64,000 nt of DNA. Source: Acinetobacter baylyi DSM 14961 = CIP 107474 (lineage in GTDB: Bacteria; Pseudomonadota; Gammaproteobacteria; Pseudomonadales; Moraxellaceae). Location of the stretch: the NCBI RefSeq assembly GCF_000368685.1, contig NZ_KB849628.1, forward strand, positions 264,442 to 328,441, given 5' to 3'. Of the stretch, positions 1 through 9,219 are shown one piece after another. Each line of letters starts with the position of its first letter. The first letter of the stretch is position 1. Below the pieces are notes generated by a model, which was not told the origin of the DNA, ran no database searches, and was given only the letters and a program-made list of their open reading frames with translations. The translations under genes and the position numbers were made by a program.

Positions 1-257
1 TGCCGAATCATTGGATCAAAAATATGCAATTCTTTTAAAATGCTAAAAAATAAAATTGCAAATAAAAACATGACAGCGACTTTTGTCACCTTCATCATTC
101 CCGCTTCAAAAAAACTAGAAATTTCACTTATGGAAAATCCTGCAATTAAAGCTCCAATCAATGGAATAATTGACATTGCCAAAATAGGATTCGATTTACC
201 CGTCATCAATAAGGCAACAATTGTAATAATTATCAGTAGTCCGATCAGCGTTAGCAT
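1..257 (-). CDS. CitMHS-family citrate transporter, N-terminal part
   Basis: This is the 5' end of a membrane transporter that runs off the left edge; about 85 residues are visible. The reading begins MLTLIGLLIIITIVALLMTG and continues with a second and third hydrophobic stretch. This matches the N-terminus of CitMHS symporters, which import citrate complexed to a divalent metal with protons. An AGGATG ribosome-binding site lies just before the ATG. The opposite-strand ORF over the same bases is a shadow. Family assignment rests on the N-terminus only, so another ion-transporter-superfamily member is possible. Confidence 0.7.
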   Translation of the reverse strand, partial: MLTLIGLLIIITIVALLMTGKSNPILAMSIIPLIGALIAGFSISEISSFFEAGMMKVTKVAVMFLFAILFFSILKELHIFDPMIR

Positions 258-515
258 ATTTACATCCTATAAAATCAAAATTCCAAAAACACATAAAACT
301 TAAAATATGCTTAAAATAGAGTAAAGCCATCAAATACTAATATATGAATGGTTATTGTGATAAGCAAAAACCACCTATTTGTTAAAAAAAATGTAAACAC
401 CTTGGGTTAGTGCACAAAGTTTGTGCTACTGAAAATTCTAGTTCATGTAAAATATCTATCACCATTACATATCCCTTCAGATTGCGATCTATGATCATTT
501 TTATCGAGGCAATTC

Positions 516-1682
516 ATGTCTAATCCACTTCAGGTCTTAGGCGGAATCACCGCAGAACAATTTTTAAATGAGTATTGGCAAAAGAAACCATTGCTGGTTC
601 GCAATGCCATGCCTGAAATTATCAATATTCTTGAACCTGATGATGTGAAAGAACTGGCCTTAGAAGAAACAGTCAGTGCTCGTCTCATTAAGCAAAAAGA
701 TAAAGATCCAAACCAGTGGAGTGTCAAATCCTCTCCGTTAATTAAAGGTGATTTTCAGAAATTACCGAAGCTTTGGACACTTTTAGTTCAAGCAGTAGAT
801 CACTACTCTTTTGATCTGGCAGAACTTTGGAAAGAATTTCCGTTTATTCCCCAGTGGCGACGAGATGACATCATGGTGTCTTACGCACCCAAAGGTGGCT
901 CAGTAGGAAAACATTTTGATTTTTACGATGTTTTTTTAGTACAAGGTTACGGGCATCGCCGTTGGCAACTTGGACAAATGTGTGACGAATCTACCGAATT
1001 TGTGCCTGAACAGCCCTTAAAATTACTCCCAGAAATGGATATTCATTTTGATGAAGTGCTCGCACCAGGTGATCTGCTTTATGTACCACCAGGCTTATCG
1101 CATTACGGTGTTGCCGAAGATGACTGTTTAACGTTCTCTTTCGGCTTTCGCATGCCAAACATTGCGACGATGATGGATCGAGTCAGTGACAAATTTGCCG
1201 ATAATAGTCTGCTTAAAAATCCGTTATTGGACGTCGTTCGTGATGAGGTCGCTAAAATTGGTGAAATTACAAGCAATGAATTGGCCTATCTAAAAGCAAA
1301 AGTACTGGAACAGTTACAGCATTCCAATGATTTTGAACATGCATTGATGTCATTGATGTCTGAACCCAAATATCCAGATAATTTACCAGAAGCAGATGAA
1401 ATAGAAGCAGATGATTTGCTTGAAATTATCGATACTGGATATGAGTTACGCTTAGAACCTGCTTCAAGATTGCTCTATACATTAGATGATGGGCAGTTAT
1501 TATTTTGGGCCAATGGTGAAGAGTGCTGCATTTCCGAGCAATTTGAATCGCTCTTAAAGCAGCTCGCAGATGGAGAAAGCCTGGTATTTGATCAATCATT
1601 CAATGATGCAGAGATACTTGAGGATATTGCACAATTACTCAATGAGTCAGTTTTAATGTTACTCCCATCTGACGAAGAATAA
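516..1682 (+). CDS. roxA: Ribosomal protein uL16 arginine hydroxylase (RoxA/YcfD)
   Basis: A cupin/JmjC-fold Fe(II)/2-oxoglutarate dioxygenase of 388 residues, the usual length. The family hydroxylates an arginine of ribosomal protein uL16 in the cytoplasm. The iron-binding HxD is visible in GKHFDFYDVF (about residue 135) and the distal histidine in PPGLSHYG (about residue 195). The N-terminal QFLNEYWQKKPLLVRNA is characteristic. The C-terminal third is the acidic winged-helix/dimerisation part. The ATG follows a weak GAGG-like site. It is a single gene, followed by a hairpin without a T-tract. Confidence 0.93.
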   Translation: MSNPLQVLGGITAEQFLNEYWQKKPLLVRNAMPEIINILEPDDVKELALEETVSARLIKQKDKDPNQWSVKSSPLIKGDFQKLPKLWTLLVQAVDHYSFDLAELWKEFPFIPQWRRDDIMVSYAPKGGSVGKHFDFYDVFLVQGYGHRRWQLGQMCDESTEFVPEQPLKLLPEMDIHFDEVLAPGDLLYVPPGLSHYGVAEDDCLTFSFGFRMPNIATMMDRVSDKFADNSLLKNPLLDVVRDEVAKIGEITSNELAYLKAKVLEQLQHSNDFEHALMSLMSEPKYPDNLPEADEIEADDLLEIIDTGYELRLEPASRLLYTLDDGQLLFWANGEECCISEQFESLLKQLADGESLVFDQSFNDAEILEDIAQLLNESVLMLLPSDEE

Positions 1683-1690
1683 TCAGCACC

Positions 1691-1721
1691 AGTACTGAGG
1701 ATTAAAATAATTCTCAGTACT
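1691..1721 (+). other. Hairpin downstream of roxA
   Basis: AGTACTGAG and CTCAGTACT form a 9-bp stem with a 13-base loop right after the roxA stop. No T-run follows, so it may stabilise the mRNA 3' end or act as a weak terminator. Confidence 0.35.
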
Positions 1722-1797
1722 AACAATTCGTTACTTGAGGTTCTTTCATGTTCTTGGCAACTTAATTGCAGAACAAAAATGAAGGAAACTGCGTTAA

Positions 1798-3468
1798 ATG
1801 GCTAGTCCAGCACAAATTATTCGTCACAAACTTCTCAATACGTTTTTTTCACGACATTCCATCTGGTTTTTATGCATGTTTGTCACGATCAGTATTGCCT
1901 GGTTCCATTTCACCTCAACGCCTCATTATCTTTACTATTTTATTTCCGATACATTTCTCAATGTTATCTGGCTATTGGCAGCAGTTTTAAGCGTAGTTGG
2001 TATTCACGACCTCTTACAAAGCAAACATTCAATTTTGCGTAATTACCCAATTATGGGTCACTTTCGCTTTTTATTTGAAGATTTCCGACCTGAAATACGT
2101 CAATATTTTATTGAATCTGATCAAGATGCACTACCTTTTTCGCGTATGCAGCGCAGCTTGGTGTATCAACGTGCAAAAAATGAAAATGCAGACAAGCCAT
2201 TTGGCTCAATTATTGATGTCTACCAAAAAGATTACCGTTTCATGGTCCATTCACTGGTTCCATGCCCACCGTCAGATCCTAAAACTTTTCGTATTCAGAT
2301 TGGTAATACGCAATGTGCTCAGCCTTATAGCTCGTCCATTATGAATATTTCTGCCATGAGTTTTGGCAGTCTGAGTGCCAATGCAATCCGGGCGCTGAAT
2401 AAAGGTGCGCACATGGGTCACTTTTATCATGATACGGGTGAAGGTAGCTTGAGTCCTTATCATTTAGAATATGGTGGAGATATTGTCTGGGAAATCGCCA
2501 GTGGTTATTTTGGTTGCAGAACCGAAGAAGGTAAATTTGACCCTGAAAAATTCCAAAAACAAGCTCAACTTCCTCAAATTAAAATGATTGAAATCAAGCT
2601 GTCTCAAGGTGCAAAACCTGGACACGGCGGCATTTTACCGCAACATAAAATTACCGAAGAAATTGCAGAAATTCGAGGTGTGCCACGTGATCGTGATTGT
2701 ATTTCACCTCCCAAGCATTCAGCGTTTAATACACCGATTGAAATGATGCACTTTATACAACAGTTACGCGAATTATCTGGAGGCAAACCCATTGGTTTTA
2801 AGTTATGTATTGGTCAACCTTGGCAATTTATGGGAATTGTCAAAGCCATGCTTGAAACTCAGATTGTACCTGACTTTATTGTCGTCGATGGTTCAGAAGG
2901 TGGTACTGGTGCAGCACCCATCGAATTTAGTGATTATATCGGTACGCCGCTGAGAGAAGGTCTTTTATTCGTTCATAACACCTTAGTCGGCGCAGGTTTA
3001 AGAGATCAAATTAAAATTGGAGCCAGCGGGAAAATCATTAGTGGTTTTGATATTGCCAGTACACTTGCGCTCGGCGCAGACTGGGTAAATTCCGCACGTG
3101 GCTTTATGTTTGCGGTGGGCTGTATTCAGGCACAAAGCTGCCATACCAATCAGTGCCCAGTCGGTGTTGCGACACAAGACCCAGACCGTCAAAAAGCCTT
3201 ACATGTGCCCACAAAAGCTGAACGTGTATTTAATTTTCAGAAAAATACCCTACATGCATTAGCAGAAATTATTGCCGCTGCTGGGTTACAACATCCCTCG
3301 GAAATTAAAGCGCATCATTTGGCACAACGGGTCAACGACCGAGAAATTAAAAATTATGCTCAATTACATTTTTTCTTTAAAGGTGGTGAATTACTCGATT
3401 GCCAGCAAAAGGATGATGAGAACTTTTACTACCGAATGTGGAACATGGCGATGGCTGATCGTTTTTAA
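1798..3468 (+). CDS. FMN-binding glutamate synthase-family protein
   Basis: A 556-residue protein with two N-terminal hydrophobic segments (about residues 20-65) followed by the FMN/(beta-alpha)8 domain of glutamate synthase. The motifs VVDGSEGGTGAAP and KIGASGKI are visible, as is the cysteine cluster CIQAQSCHTNQCPVGVAT, which corresponds to the Fe-S loop of GltB. The glutaminase and C-terminal GXGXG parts of full GltB are absent, so it should not make glutamate alone. The true reaction of these membrane-anchored homologues is not established. An AAGGA site precedes the ATG. It is transcribed alone and ends at a terminator. Confidence 0.88.
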   Translation: MASPAQIIRHKLLNTFFSRHSIWFLCMFVTISIAWFHFTSTPHYLYYFISDTFLNVIWLLAAVLSVVGIHDLLQSKHSILRNYPIMGHFRFLFEDFRPEIRQYFIESDQDALPFSRMQRSLVYQRAKNENADKPFGSIIDVYQKDYRFMVHSLVPCPPSDPKTFRIQIGNTQCAQPYSSSIMNISAMSFGSLSANAIRALNKGAHMGHFYHDTGEGSLSPYHLEYGGDIVWEIASGYFGCRTEEGKFDPEKFQKQAQLPQIKMIEIKLSQGAKPGHGGILPQHKITEEIAEIRGVPRDRDCISPPKHSAFNTPIEMMHFIQQLRELSGGKPIGFKLCIGQPWQFMGIVKAMLETQIVPDFIVVDGSEGGTGAAPIEFSDYIGTPLREGLLFVHNTLVGAGLRDQIKIGASGKIISGFDIASTLALGADWVNSARGFMFAVGCIQAQSCHTNQCPVGVATQDPDRQKALHVPTKAERVFNFQKNTLHALAEIIAAAGLQHPSEIKAHHLAQRVNDREIKNYAQLHFFFKGGELLDCQQKDDENFYYRMWNMAMADRF

Positions 3469-3487
3469 GCAAAAATAAGCCATATGG

Positions 3488-3530
3488 GGCGTATTCCAAT
3501 GATTCGACTTGAATACGCCTTATTGTTTTT
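3488..3530 (+). terminator. Intrinsic terminator after FMN protein gene
   Basis: GGCGTATTC and GAATACGCC form a 9-bp stem, followed by TTATTGTTTTT on the plus strand. It lies between two converging genes. Confidence 0.75.
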
Positions 3531-4638
3531 ATTCATTCACAATTTTAAAGTTTAAAGCATCATTGACTAAATTATGTCGCTTTAAATAAGTTCGCATTAC
3601 ATTTCGTGTAATTCCTAATAACACAGAGGTTTGAACCTGATTTCTCTGACAATACTCAAAAGATGTCGCAATGATTAGCTGTTCTAGCCTATCCCATAAA
3701 TTAGAAGGAAGCGTGGGTGCAGCAAAAATTCGCTTGAGTTGATATTCAATCTCATCAAACGGATTCTCCCAGCTCTTTGCAGTTTCAGAGGTTGGTTGTT
3801 CAATATTAAAATTTTGAAATAGTTTGTTAAACTTAAGATGCTCTTTCTTAATTAAATGCCCTTCTGCAACCAGTACAGCGTAATGTGCAATATTCTCAAG
3901 TTCACGAATATTTCCTGGCCAAGGATAATCATATAATGCTGTAACCACTGTAGGAGAAAGGATTAAGTTGGCTTCTTTCTTAATTTTTTCGCCATATTTT
4001 TGTAGAAAATGCTGAAAGAGTGGCAGAATATCACCTTTGCGCTCTCTTAAAGGCTTCAGCTCTAATTGAGCAATATTAATTCTAAACAGTAAATCTTGTC
4101 TGAATTGTTCTGCTTGAACGGCCTGCTCTAAATCGACGTTGGTGGCTGTGACCAGACGTATATCCACAGGTATGGCTTTTCTTGCCCCAACCCGTGTCAC
4201 TTCACGCTCTTGCAATACGCGCAATAGCTTTACCTGTAGATGTAAAGGTAGGTCACCAATCTCATCTAAAAATAAGGTTCCGCCATCAGCAGATTCAAAC
4301 CAACCTTTACGTTGTCCAGTTGCTCCAGTAAAGGAACCCGCTTCGTGTCCAAATAACTCACTCTCGGCCAATTGATCATTAATAGCACCACAATTAACAG
4401 CCAGGAATGGACCTTTGCGTCCACTCAAATGGTGGATATGTCGTGCAACTAGCTCTTTTCCCGTTCCCGTTTCACCCTGAATCAGAATAGGAATATCATT
4501 GGGTGCCAAGCGTTCAATCAGTTGAAGTAAATTTTTCGATACAGGATCGTGATAAACCAACGCTTTCGCGCGAATACTTAAAGGTTGGGCCTGCTCTCCT
4601 TCAAGAGAAAAAATTTGAGGTGCCGAATACCGACTCAT
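3529..4638 (-). CDS. Sigma-54-dependent transcriptional activator without sensor domain
   Basis: A 369-residue bacterial enhancer-binding protein. From MSRYSAP the protein goes almost directly into the AAA+ domain: Walker A GETGTGKE (residues 55-62), the sigma-54 contact loop GSFTGA (101-106) and Walker B GGTLFLDEIGD (119-129). A Fis-type helix-turn-helix closes the C-terminus. No GAF, PAS or receiver domain is present, as in SfnR-like regulators, so activity is probably set by expression or a partner protein. The ATG at 4638 is preferred over an upstream in-frame TTG. Two -24/-12-like promoters nearby, before the outer-membrane channel and before the ABC operon, are its likely targets (inference). 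Confidence 0.9.
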   Translation of the reverse strand: MSRYSAPQIFSLEGEQAQPLSIRAKALVYHDPVSKNLLQLIERLAPNDIPILIQGETGTGKELVARHIHHLSGRKGPFLAVNCGAINDQLAESELFGHEAGSFTGATGQRKGWFESADGGTLFLDEIGDLPLHLQVKLLRVLQEREVTRVGARKAIPVDIRLVTATNVDLEQAVQAEQFRQDLLFRINIAQLELKPLRERKGDILPLFQHFLQKYGEKIKKEANLILSPTVVTALYDYPWPGNIRELENIAHYAVLVAEGHLIKKEHLKFNKLFQNFNIEQPTSETAKSWENPFDEIEYQLKRIFAAPTLPSNLWDRLEQLIIATSFEYCQRNQVQTSVLLGITRNVMRTYLKRHNLVNDALNFKIVNE

Positions 4639-4815
4639 AATAATAACCAAATGGGATAAAATACGATTGAGTCGATATTAAGCGAACTCGGTGAAAGGGT
4701 TTATATCAATTTTCACCGAGAATATGAGATTAATTTATTATAAAAAAAATTAAATAATTTAGATGTTTAAATTCTATAAAGAAGTATATCTCAAATGCAT
4801 GATATCTTGTTTAGA

Positions 4816-5682
4816 TTAAAATACTTTCAGCAAGCGAACATTAATCCGATTGTCTTCCTTAAATCCATTTTCAACATCGATATCACGACCATAAGTTAAA
4901 ATGACATTAGTCGTAGCTGTTGGTGAAAAACCCGTTCCTAACCAAAATTTAGTCTGCTTATTACTTGCACTTGAAATACCATTTAGCTTTGTATCTCCAG
5001 CATCTGCATAGGATATCCCGCTGCGTAAGTCTATACGTTCATTTAAAAAATAGCGCACACTACTCTGTAATTGATAACCAATATCCTGTTTCAGTGTTCC
5101 ACCGCCAAGTGCATCATCATTTTTACCGTAAACTGTAAAATCAGCTGCCGCATCCCATGCAATCTTGGGTGCCAATCGCGTTGAAAAAGCAGCTTGAACA
5201 TTCAGTTTGTAACGATTTTCTCCAATATTTAGCGCGTCGTTATTTGAATATTTTCCTGTAGGTAAAAATAAGTACGGCGTAACGCCAAAATAAGTTTTAT
5301 TGGCCTGATCATTCACAAACCAGATAGAAGTGGCTAAAATAACGTCGCCAATACCGCTTGTCGATCCTAAGGCAGATAAATCATCTTCCCCTTTTAATCG
5401 ACCAAATGGCACCAATATTTGTGGTGCTATTCGGTAACCCGCAACATCGGTATAGTGCACGTAACGTGCAATTCCAATATCACTGGTTAATCCAATATGA
5501 TTATTCACTTTGTTGCTACCCAGATATTGCGAATCGCGTGTGGCATGTTGTAAATAAAGTAAAGCCAAATTTGTCCCTACTGGTGCAGCATCGTAATCCC
5601 CAGCGTCCAGATCCACTGCATAAACTTGAAAAGCAATCATAGACAATAAAAAAGCACCCGCTGTTTTTGTTAAAATACTCAT
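4816..5682 (-). CDS. Outer-membrane channel, phenol MetA-pathway-like family
   Basis: A 288-residue protein with an N-terminal signal peptide (MSILTKTAGAFLLSMIAFQV, cleavage probably after VYA). The rest is alternating beta-strand sequence typical of the Phenol_MetA_deg outer-membrane family, with QILVPFGRL and YLFLPTGKY turns and a C-terminal Phe. Such proteins usually sit next to aromatic or hydrophobic substrate catabolism and are thought to help substrates cross the outer membrane. It lies between the sigma-54 activator and the ABC importer operon. A GAGG ribosome-binding site precedes the ATG, and a good sigma-54 promoter lies about 60 bases upstream. Confidence 0.82.
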   Translation of the reverse strand: MSILTKTAGAFLLSMIAFQVYAVDLDAGDYDAAPVGTNLALLYLQHATRDSQYLGSNKVNNHIGLTSDIGIARYVHYTDVAGYRIAPQILVPFGRLKGEDDLSALGSTSGIGDVILATSIWFVNDQANKTYFGVTPYLFLPTGKYSNNDALNIGENRYKLNVQAAFSTRLAPKIAWDAAADFTVYGKNDDALGGGTLKQDIGYQLQSSVRYFLNERIDLRSGISYADAGDTKLNGISSASNKQTKFWLGTGFSPTATTNVILTYGRDIDVENGFKEDNRINVRLLKVF

Positions 5683-5741
5683 ATCTATTTGATATCCTCA
5701 ATGTATTACATGATTATTTGATTTAAAATCATTGAGTTATT

Positions 5742-5757
5742 TGCAACATCCATACCA
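5742..5757 (-). promoter_or_regulatory. Sigma-54 (-24/-12) promoter of the outer-membrane channel gene
   Basis: On the minus strand the bases read TGGTATGGATGTTGCA. This has the invariant GG and GC separated by exactly ten bases, plus the TTGCA -12 block. The expected start is near 5731, about 50 bases before the start codon. Confidence 0.68.
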
Positions 5758-5850
5758 AATATTAAAACATTGTTATTTAATGATTTTTTAAAAAAAATTT
5801 TAAATTTACTGATTTTTAAATCATATTAAAGTTTAAAAAATAACATATTG

Positions 5851-5872
5851 TTGAATAATCATCATTGTTCAA
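5851..5872 (-). promoter_or_regulatory. Candidate enhancer (UAS) for the sigma-54 activator
   Basis: TTGAATAAT and ATTGTTCAA form a 9-bp inverted repeat with one mismatch and a 4-base spacer, about 100 bases upstream of the -24 element. That is a typical enhancer distance for Fis-type activators. The link to the neighbouring regulator is inferred from position only. Confidence 0.35.
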
Positions 5873-5895
5873 TACTATTATTTTTCTAAAAAAAA

Positions 5896-5928
5896 GGGAT
5901 TTATTCTCAAAGAATAAATCCCCTTTTT
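5896..5928 (-). terminator. Terminator of the ABC importer operon
   Basis: GGGATTTATTCT / AGAATAAATCCC is a perfect 12-bp stem with a 3-base loop. It has A/T runs on both sides, so it can work on either strand. It lies just downstream of the last ABC gene, which ends at 5942. Confidence 0.9.
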
Positions 5929-5941
5929 TATATTTATAACG

Positions 5942-6685
5942 TTATACAGCCTGTCCAATATAAGCTCGCTGAATATCACCACTTTGATAAAGCTTTTGAG
6001 TATTACCAGAGAGAGTTACTACTCCATTTTCAATAACATAAGCTTGGTGGGTATATTCTAAAGCCAATCCAATATTCTGCTCTGCTATCAGAAAACTCAA
6101 CTGCTCTTTATGTTGTAAATATCGAATCAATTTAAATATTTCTTGTGTGATTGAAGGTGCCAAACCCATCGACGGCTCATCCAGTAAGATAAGCTTAGGT
6201 TCGGTCATTAATGCTCGTCCAATCGCCAGCATTTGCTGTTCTCCACCCGAGGTATAGCCTGCTTGAGTAGATCTCTTTTCTGCCAAACGAGGAAAATATT
6301 CGTACACTTTCTCAAGACTCTGTTTTAAACGTTTGCCAGAAGGTTTTCTTAAAAACGCACCAGCACGTAAGTTTTCTTCTACAGTAAGCTGTTTAAAACA
6401 ATGACGTCCTTCTAAAACCTGTACGATACCTTGCCGAACAATATCACTTGGATTTTGATGTAAAATAGATTGCCCTTCAAAGTAAATGTTGCCACTTTTT
6501 ACTTCTCCATTCTCACTCGAAATGAGCTGAGAAATGGCTTTCAGTGTTGTACTTTTTCCTGCCCCATTTGCGCCTAAAAGTGCCACGATTTCACCTTGTT
6601 GAACCGAAAGGCTAACATCTTTTACTGCCAGAATACTCTGATCATAGATCACCTGAATATGATCGAGCTTAAGTATAGATGTCAT
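5942..6685 (-). CDS. Branched-chain-type ABC transporter ATPase (LivF-like)
   Basis: One of two ATPases of a HAAT/Liv-type importer, 247 residues. Walker A GANGAGKST (about 34-42), an ABC signature region with SGGEQQMLAIGRAL, and Walker B LILLDEPSMGLAP are intact. The final gene of a five- or six-gene minus-strand operon, it starts 15 bases after the substrate-binding gene. Its partner ATPase is the LivG-like protein at 10129-10932. The substrate is unknown. The operon's channel protein and AMP-binding remnant suggest a carboxylic or aromatic acid rather than an amino acid (inference). Confidence 0.92.
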   Translation of the reverse strand: MTSILKLDHIQVIYDQSILAVKDVSLSVQQGEIVALLGANGAGKSTTLKAISQLISSENGEVKSGNIYFEGQSILHQNPSDIVRQGIVQVLEGRHCFKQLTVEENLRAGAFLRKPSGKRLKQSLEKVYEYFPRLAEKRSTQAGYTSGGEQQMLAIGRALMTEPKLILLDEPSMGLAPSITQEIFKLIRYLQHKEQLSFLIAEQNIGLALEYTHQAYVIENGVVTLSGNTQKLYQSGDIQRAYIGQAV

Positions 6686-6699
6686 TTTCTATTACTCCT

Positions 6700-8121
6700 C
6701 TAACCTTCAGTTGCGCAATCACGAATTTTTATACCTTGCTCTTTGGCATATTTATGAGAAGATTCTTCAATGATTGGGCGTAGAAAACCTCGATCTGCTT
6801 GTATCCAATTGCTAATCACATTCCATTTCGTTCCATCCCATTGCTGGAATCGTACAGCCCCACCGCCTTCATGATCTGAACAAGAAAGTTTTAAAGGTTG
6901 AACCAATCCATAAGCCCCTAGCTGTTTAAGGCGCTCGTCACTTAGATTTAAATGTTCAAATCCCCAACGAACCTCTTCACCAGTTAATGGACGATGACCA
7001 TATTTTTCTTGCGCAACACGGACAGCTTCTACATTTAAAATTCCATTGACTACACCCAGATTGTAATACACCGTACCAAATCGTTTTAAATCGGTGAGGT
7101 CAGATTGCCCCTTGTCGACCACCAATTGCTTGATTTGCTGTAATACAGGAAAGTTTGTACCTGATGGATGAGTCGTAATTGAGATAAACCCTTTTGCTGC
7201 ATCGCCTGCAGGTGCCGCATCTTCTTCAGAATTACTCCAAATATTGCCAATAATCTTATTCACTGGATATCCAACTTTTTGAGCAGTCTTAAGTGCAACA
7301 GGATTCATGACCCCCCATCCACGTAAAATCACCCAGTCTGGTTGAATTTGTCTAATTTTAAGCCACTGTGATTGCTGCTCATTACCAGGATGAGGCACTT
7401 CAATATGTGTGACTTCAAAATGATATTTCTTGGATAATTGATCAATTACGGGAATGGTTTCTTTACCATAAGGTGACCCATGATACAGCACCACAATTTT
7501 TTTGCCTTTCAGATGATCTAACCCACCACTTTGTTGACCAAGATAATTAACAATTGCTGATACTTCACTATACGGGTTTAACTGAAGCGGAAAGACATAA
7601 GGAAAGACACTTCCATCTGTCGAATCTGTGCGCCCATGATTGATGGTAATAAGCGGTAGCTTATCTTTTGTAGATCTTTCAAGCGTCGCATAAGCGATTC
7701 CGACGGATAAAGGATTGGTGGCCGCAGCAGGTGCACCGTTTAAACCATTTTTTAAACGCTCATAGCACTCTACACCTTTTTCTACCACATACTCTGTCTC
7801 ACATTCAGACCAGACCAGCTTTACACCATTGACGCCTCCCTGAGCATTTACAGCTTTCATATAATCGATAAATCCACCAAAAAAGCCCGTTCCACCTGCA
7901 GCATAAGGCCCTACACGATAACTTTGTAATGGAAAATATTGAGCATTTTTATCAGACAAAACTTTTTCAGCGTTCGATTTATCTGTGTTTGTTTGATCTT
8001 GAGACGTATGTTGCTCAGTTGTAGATAGCGCTTGTTTTTTTTGCGTTGTCCAATACACGATAGCAGCCAGTACGAGTCCAATCAGCACCAACCAAAACCA
8101 CAATGACTTAAAAAATTTCAT
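6700..8121 (-). CDS. ABC transporter substrate-binding protein, membrane-anchored
   Basis: A periplasmic binding protein of the Liv (type I) fold, 473 residues from the ATG at 8121, which follows GGGGTAAAC. The ORF is open further upstream, but that part overlaps the preceding permease gene. The N-terminus KSLWFWLVLIGLVLAAIVYW is a transmembrane segment without a clear cleavage site or lipobox, so the protein may remain anchored. A Ser/Thr/Asp-rich linker (about residues 30-60) precedes the binding domain, with QSYRVGPYAAGG and LITINHGRTDST segments. It lies between the permease and LivF genes, as in related acyl-substrate ABC operons. Confidence 0.88.
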   Translation of the reverse strand: MKFFKSLWFWLVLIGLVLAAIVYWTTQKKQALSTTEQHTSQDQTNTDKSNAEKVLSDKNAQYFPLQSYRVGPYAAGGTGFFGGFIDYMKAVNAQGGVNGVKLVWSECETEYVVEKGVECYERLKNGLNGAPAAATNPLSVGIAYATLERSTKDKLPLITINHGRTDSTDGSVFPYVFPLQLNPYSEVSAIVNYLGQQSGGLDHLKGKKIVVLYHGSPYGKETIPVIDQLSKKYHFEVTHIEVPHPGNEQQSQWLKIRQIQPDWVILRGWGVMNPVALKTAQKVGYPVNKIIGNIWSNSEEDAAPAGDAAKGFISITTHPSGTNFPVLQQIKQLVVDKGQSDLTDLKRFGTVYYNLGVVNGILNVEAVRVAQEKYGHRPLTGEEVRWGFEHLNLSDERLKQLGAYGLVQPLKLSCSDHEGGGAVRFQQWDGTKWNVISNWIQADRGFLRPIIEESSHKYAKEQGIKIRDCATEG

Positions 8122-8146
8122 GTTTACCCCTATTTTTTGTGAATAA

Positions 8147-9217
8147 TTAATAGCGCAAAGGCCACTTTCTAACACGTGTATAAAAACGCTGATAAAGACG
8201 TACAAGCCCTTCAGGTTCGCGAATAAGAAAATAAATAATTAAAATACCAAAAATAATTTTCTGGATATTTTGTAGTAATGCCTGATCAAAACCTTGACCA
8301 AAAAACAAGTTACTCAAAAAACTTAAAATGATCGGAAGCAGCACAATAAAGGCGGCTCCAAAAAAGCTTCCTGCCAGACTACTCAATCCACCAATAATGA
8401 TGATGAACAGAATCTGAAATGAGCGATCGAGATCAAGCCCATTGGCTTCAATTGTTCCCAGATAAGCAAAGGCCCAAAGAGCACCCGCAACACCTAAATA
8501 AAATGAACTGATTGCAAATGCGAGCAACTTGGTCTTGGCAGCAGAAATACCTAAGGTCACCGCGGCTGTTTCCATATCACGAATCGCTTGGAAATTACGA
8601 CCATACTGACTATTCAGGAGATTACGTGCAATCAAAGTCAACCCAAGAACGATGCTGATTGTTAAAAGATAATGTCCAACTGGAGAATCTAATGAATATC
8701 CAAGAATCACCAACTTGGGCGCGGTAATCACTCCTGACGCGCTATAGTTGGTAAACCAACCATATTGTGTAAATAACCAAGGAATAAAAAACTGTGCTGC
8801 CAGAGTTGAGACAATCAGGTAAAACCCTTTAATCCGCAGGCTTGGCAATCCCACAATCACACCAAAAACTGCCGCTATCGTTCCCCCAAGAAACAAACTG
8901 AGGAGTAAAGGTAATTGAGGAATACGGAGCTCAAAGTTATATGTTGCAAATGCACCAACAGCCATAAATGCTGCTGATCCCAGAGATAACTGACCTGTAA
9001 AACCAGTTAAAATATTGAGACCCAATCCAGCCAGTGCCAGTACAAGGTAAGGAACCAGAATCGCATTAAATAAATAATCAGACCCAACAAAAGGGATAAA
9101 TAAAAAAGCAATAGCAACAAAAAACCAGAACAATATGCGATGTTGTTTGAGCGCAAAAATTCTTTTTTCATCCTGATAACGACGAATAAACTGTTCAGCT
9201 TGAGAAAATAAAAACAT
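8147..9217 (-). CDS. Branched-chain-type ABC permease (LivM-like)
   Basis: A polytopic inner-membrane permease of 356 residues. The family block GLGLNILTGFTGQLSLG (about residues 64-80) and the coupling region FQAIRDMETAAVTLGI, which contacts the ATPases, are visible. The N-terminal 30 residues are cytoplasmic and charged. The start lies 2 bases after the LivH-like stop, which points to translational coupling. It forms the channel with the LivH-like permease. Confidence 0.92.
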   Translation of the reverse strand: MFLFSQAEQFIRRYQDEKRIFALKQHRILFWFFVAIAFLFIPFVGSDYLFNAILVPYLVLALAGLGLNILTGFTGQLSLGSAAFMAVGAFATYNFELRIPQLPLLLSLFLGGTIAAVFGVIVGLPSLRIKGFYLIVSTLAAQFFIPWLFTQYGWFTNYSASGVITAPKLVILGYSLDSPVGHYLLTISIVLGLTLIARNLLNSQYGRNFQAIRDMETAAVTLGISAAKTKLLAFAISSFYLGVAGALWAFAYLGTIEANGLDLDRSFQILFIIIIGGLSSLAGSFFGAAFIVLLPIILSFLSNLFFGQGFDQALLQNIQKIIFGILIIYFLIREPEGLVRLYQRFYTRVRKWPLRY

Positions 9218-9219
9218 CG

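Noticed and set aside
40..303. Plus-strand ORF of 87 codons
   Set aside because: Antisense to the CitMHS transporter start, which has a ribosome-binding site and a clear family sequence.
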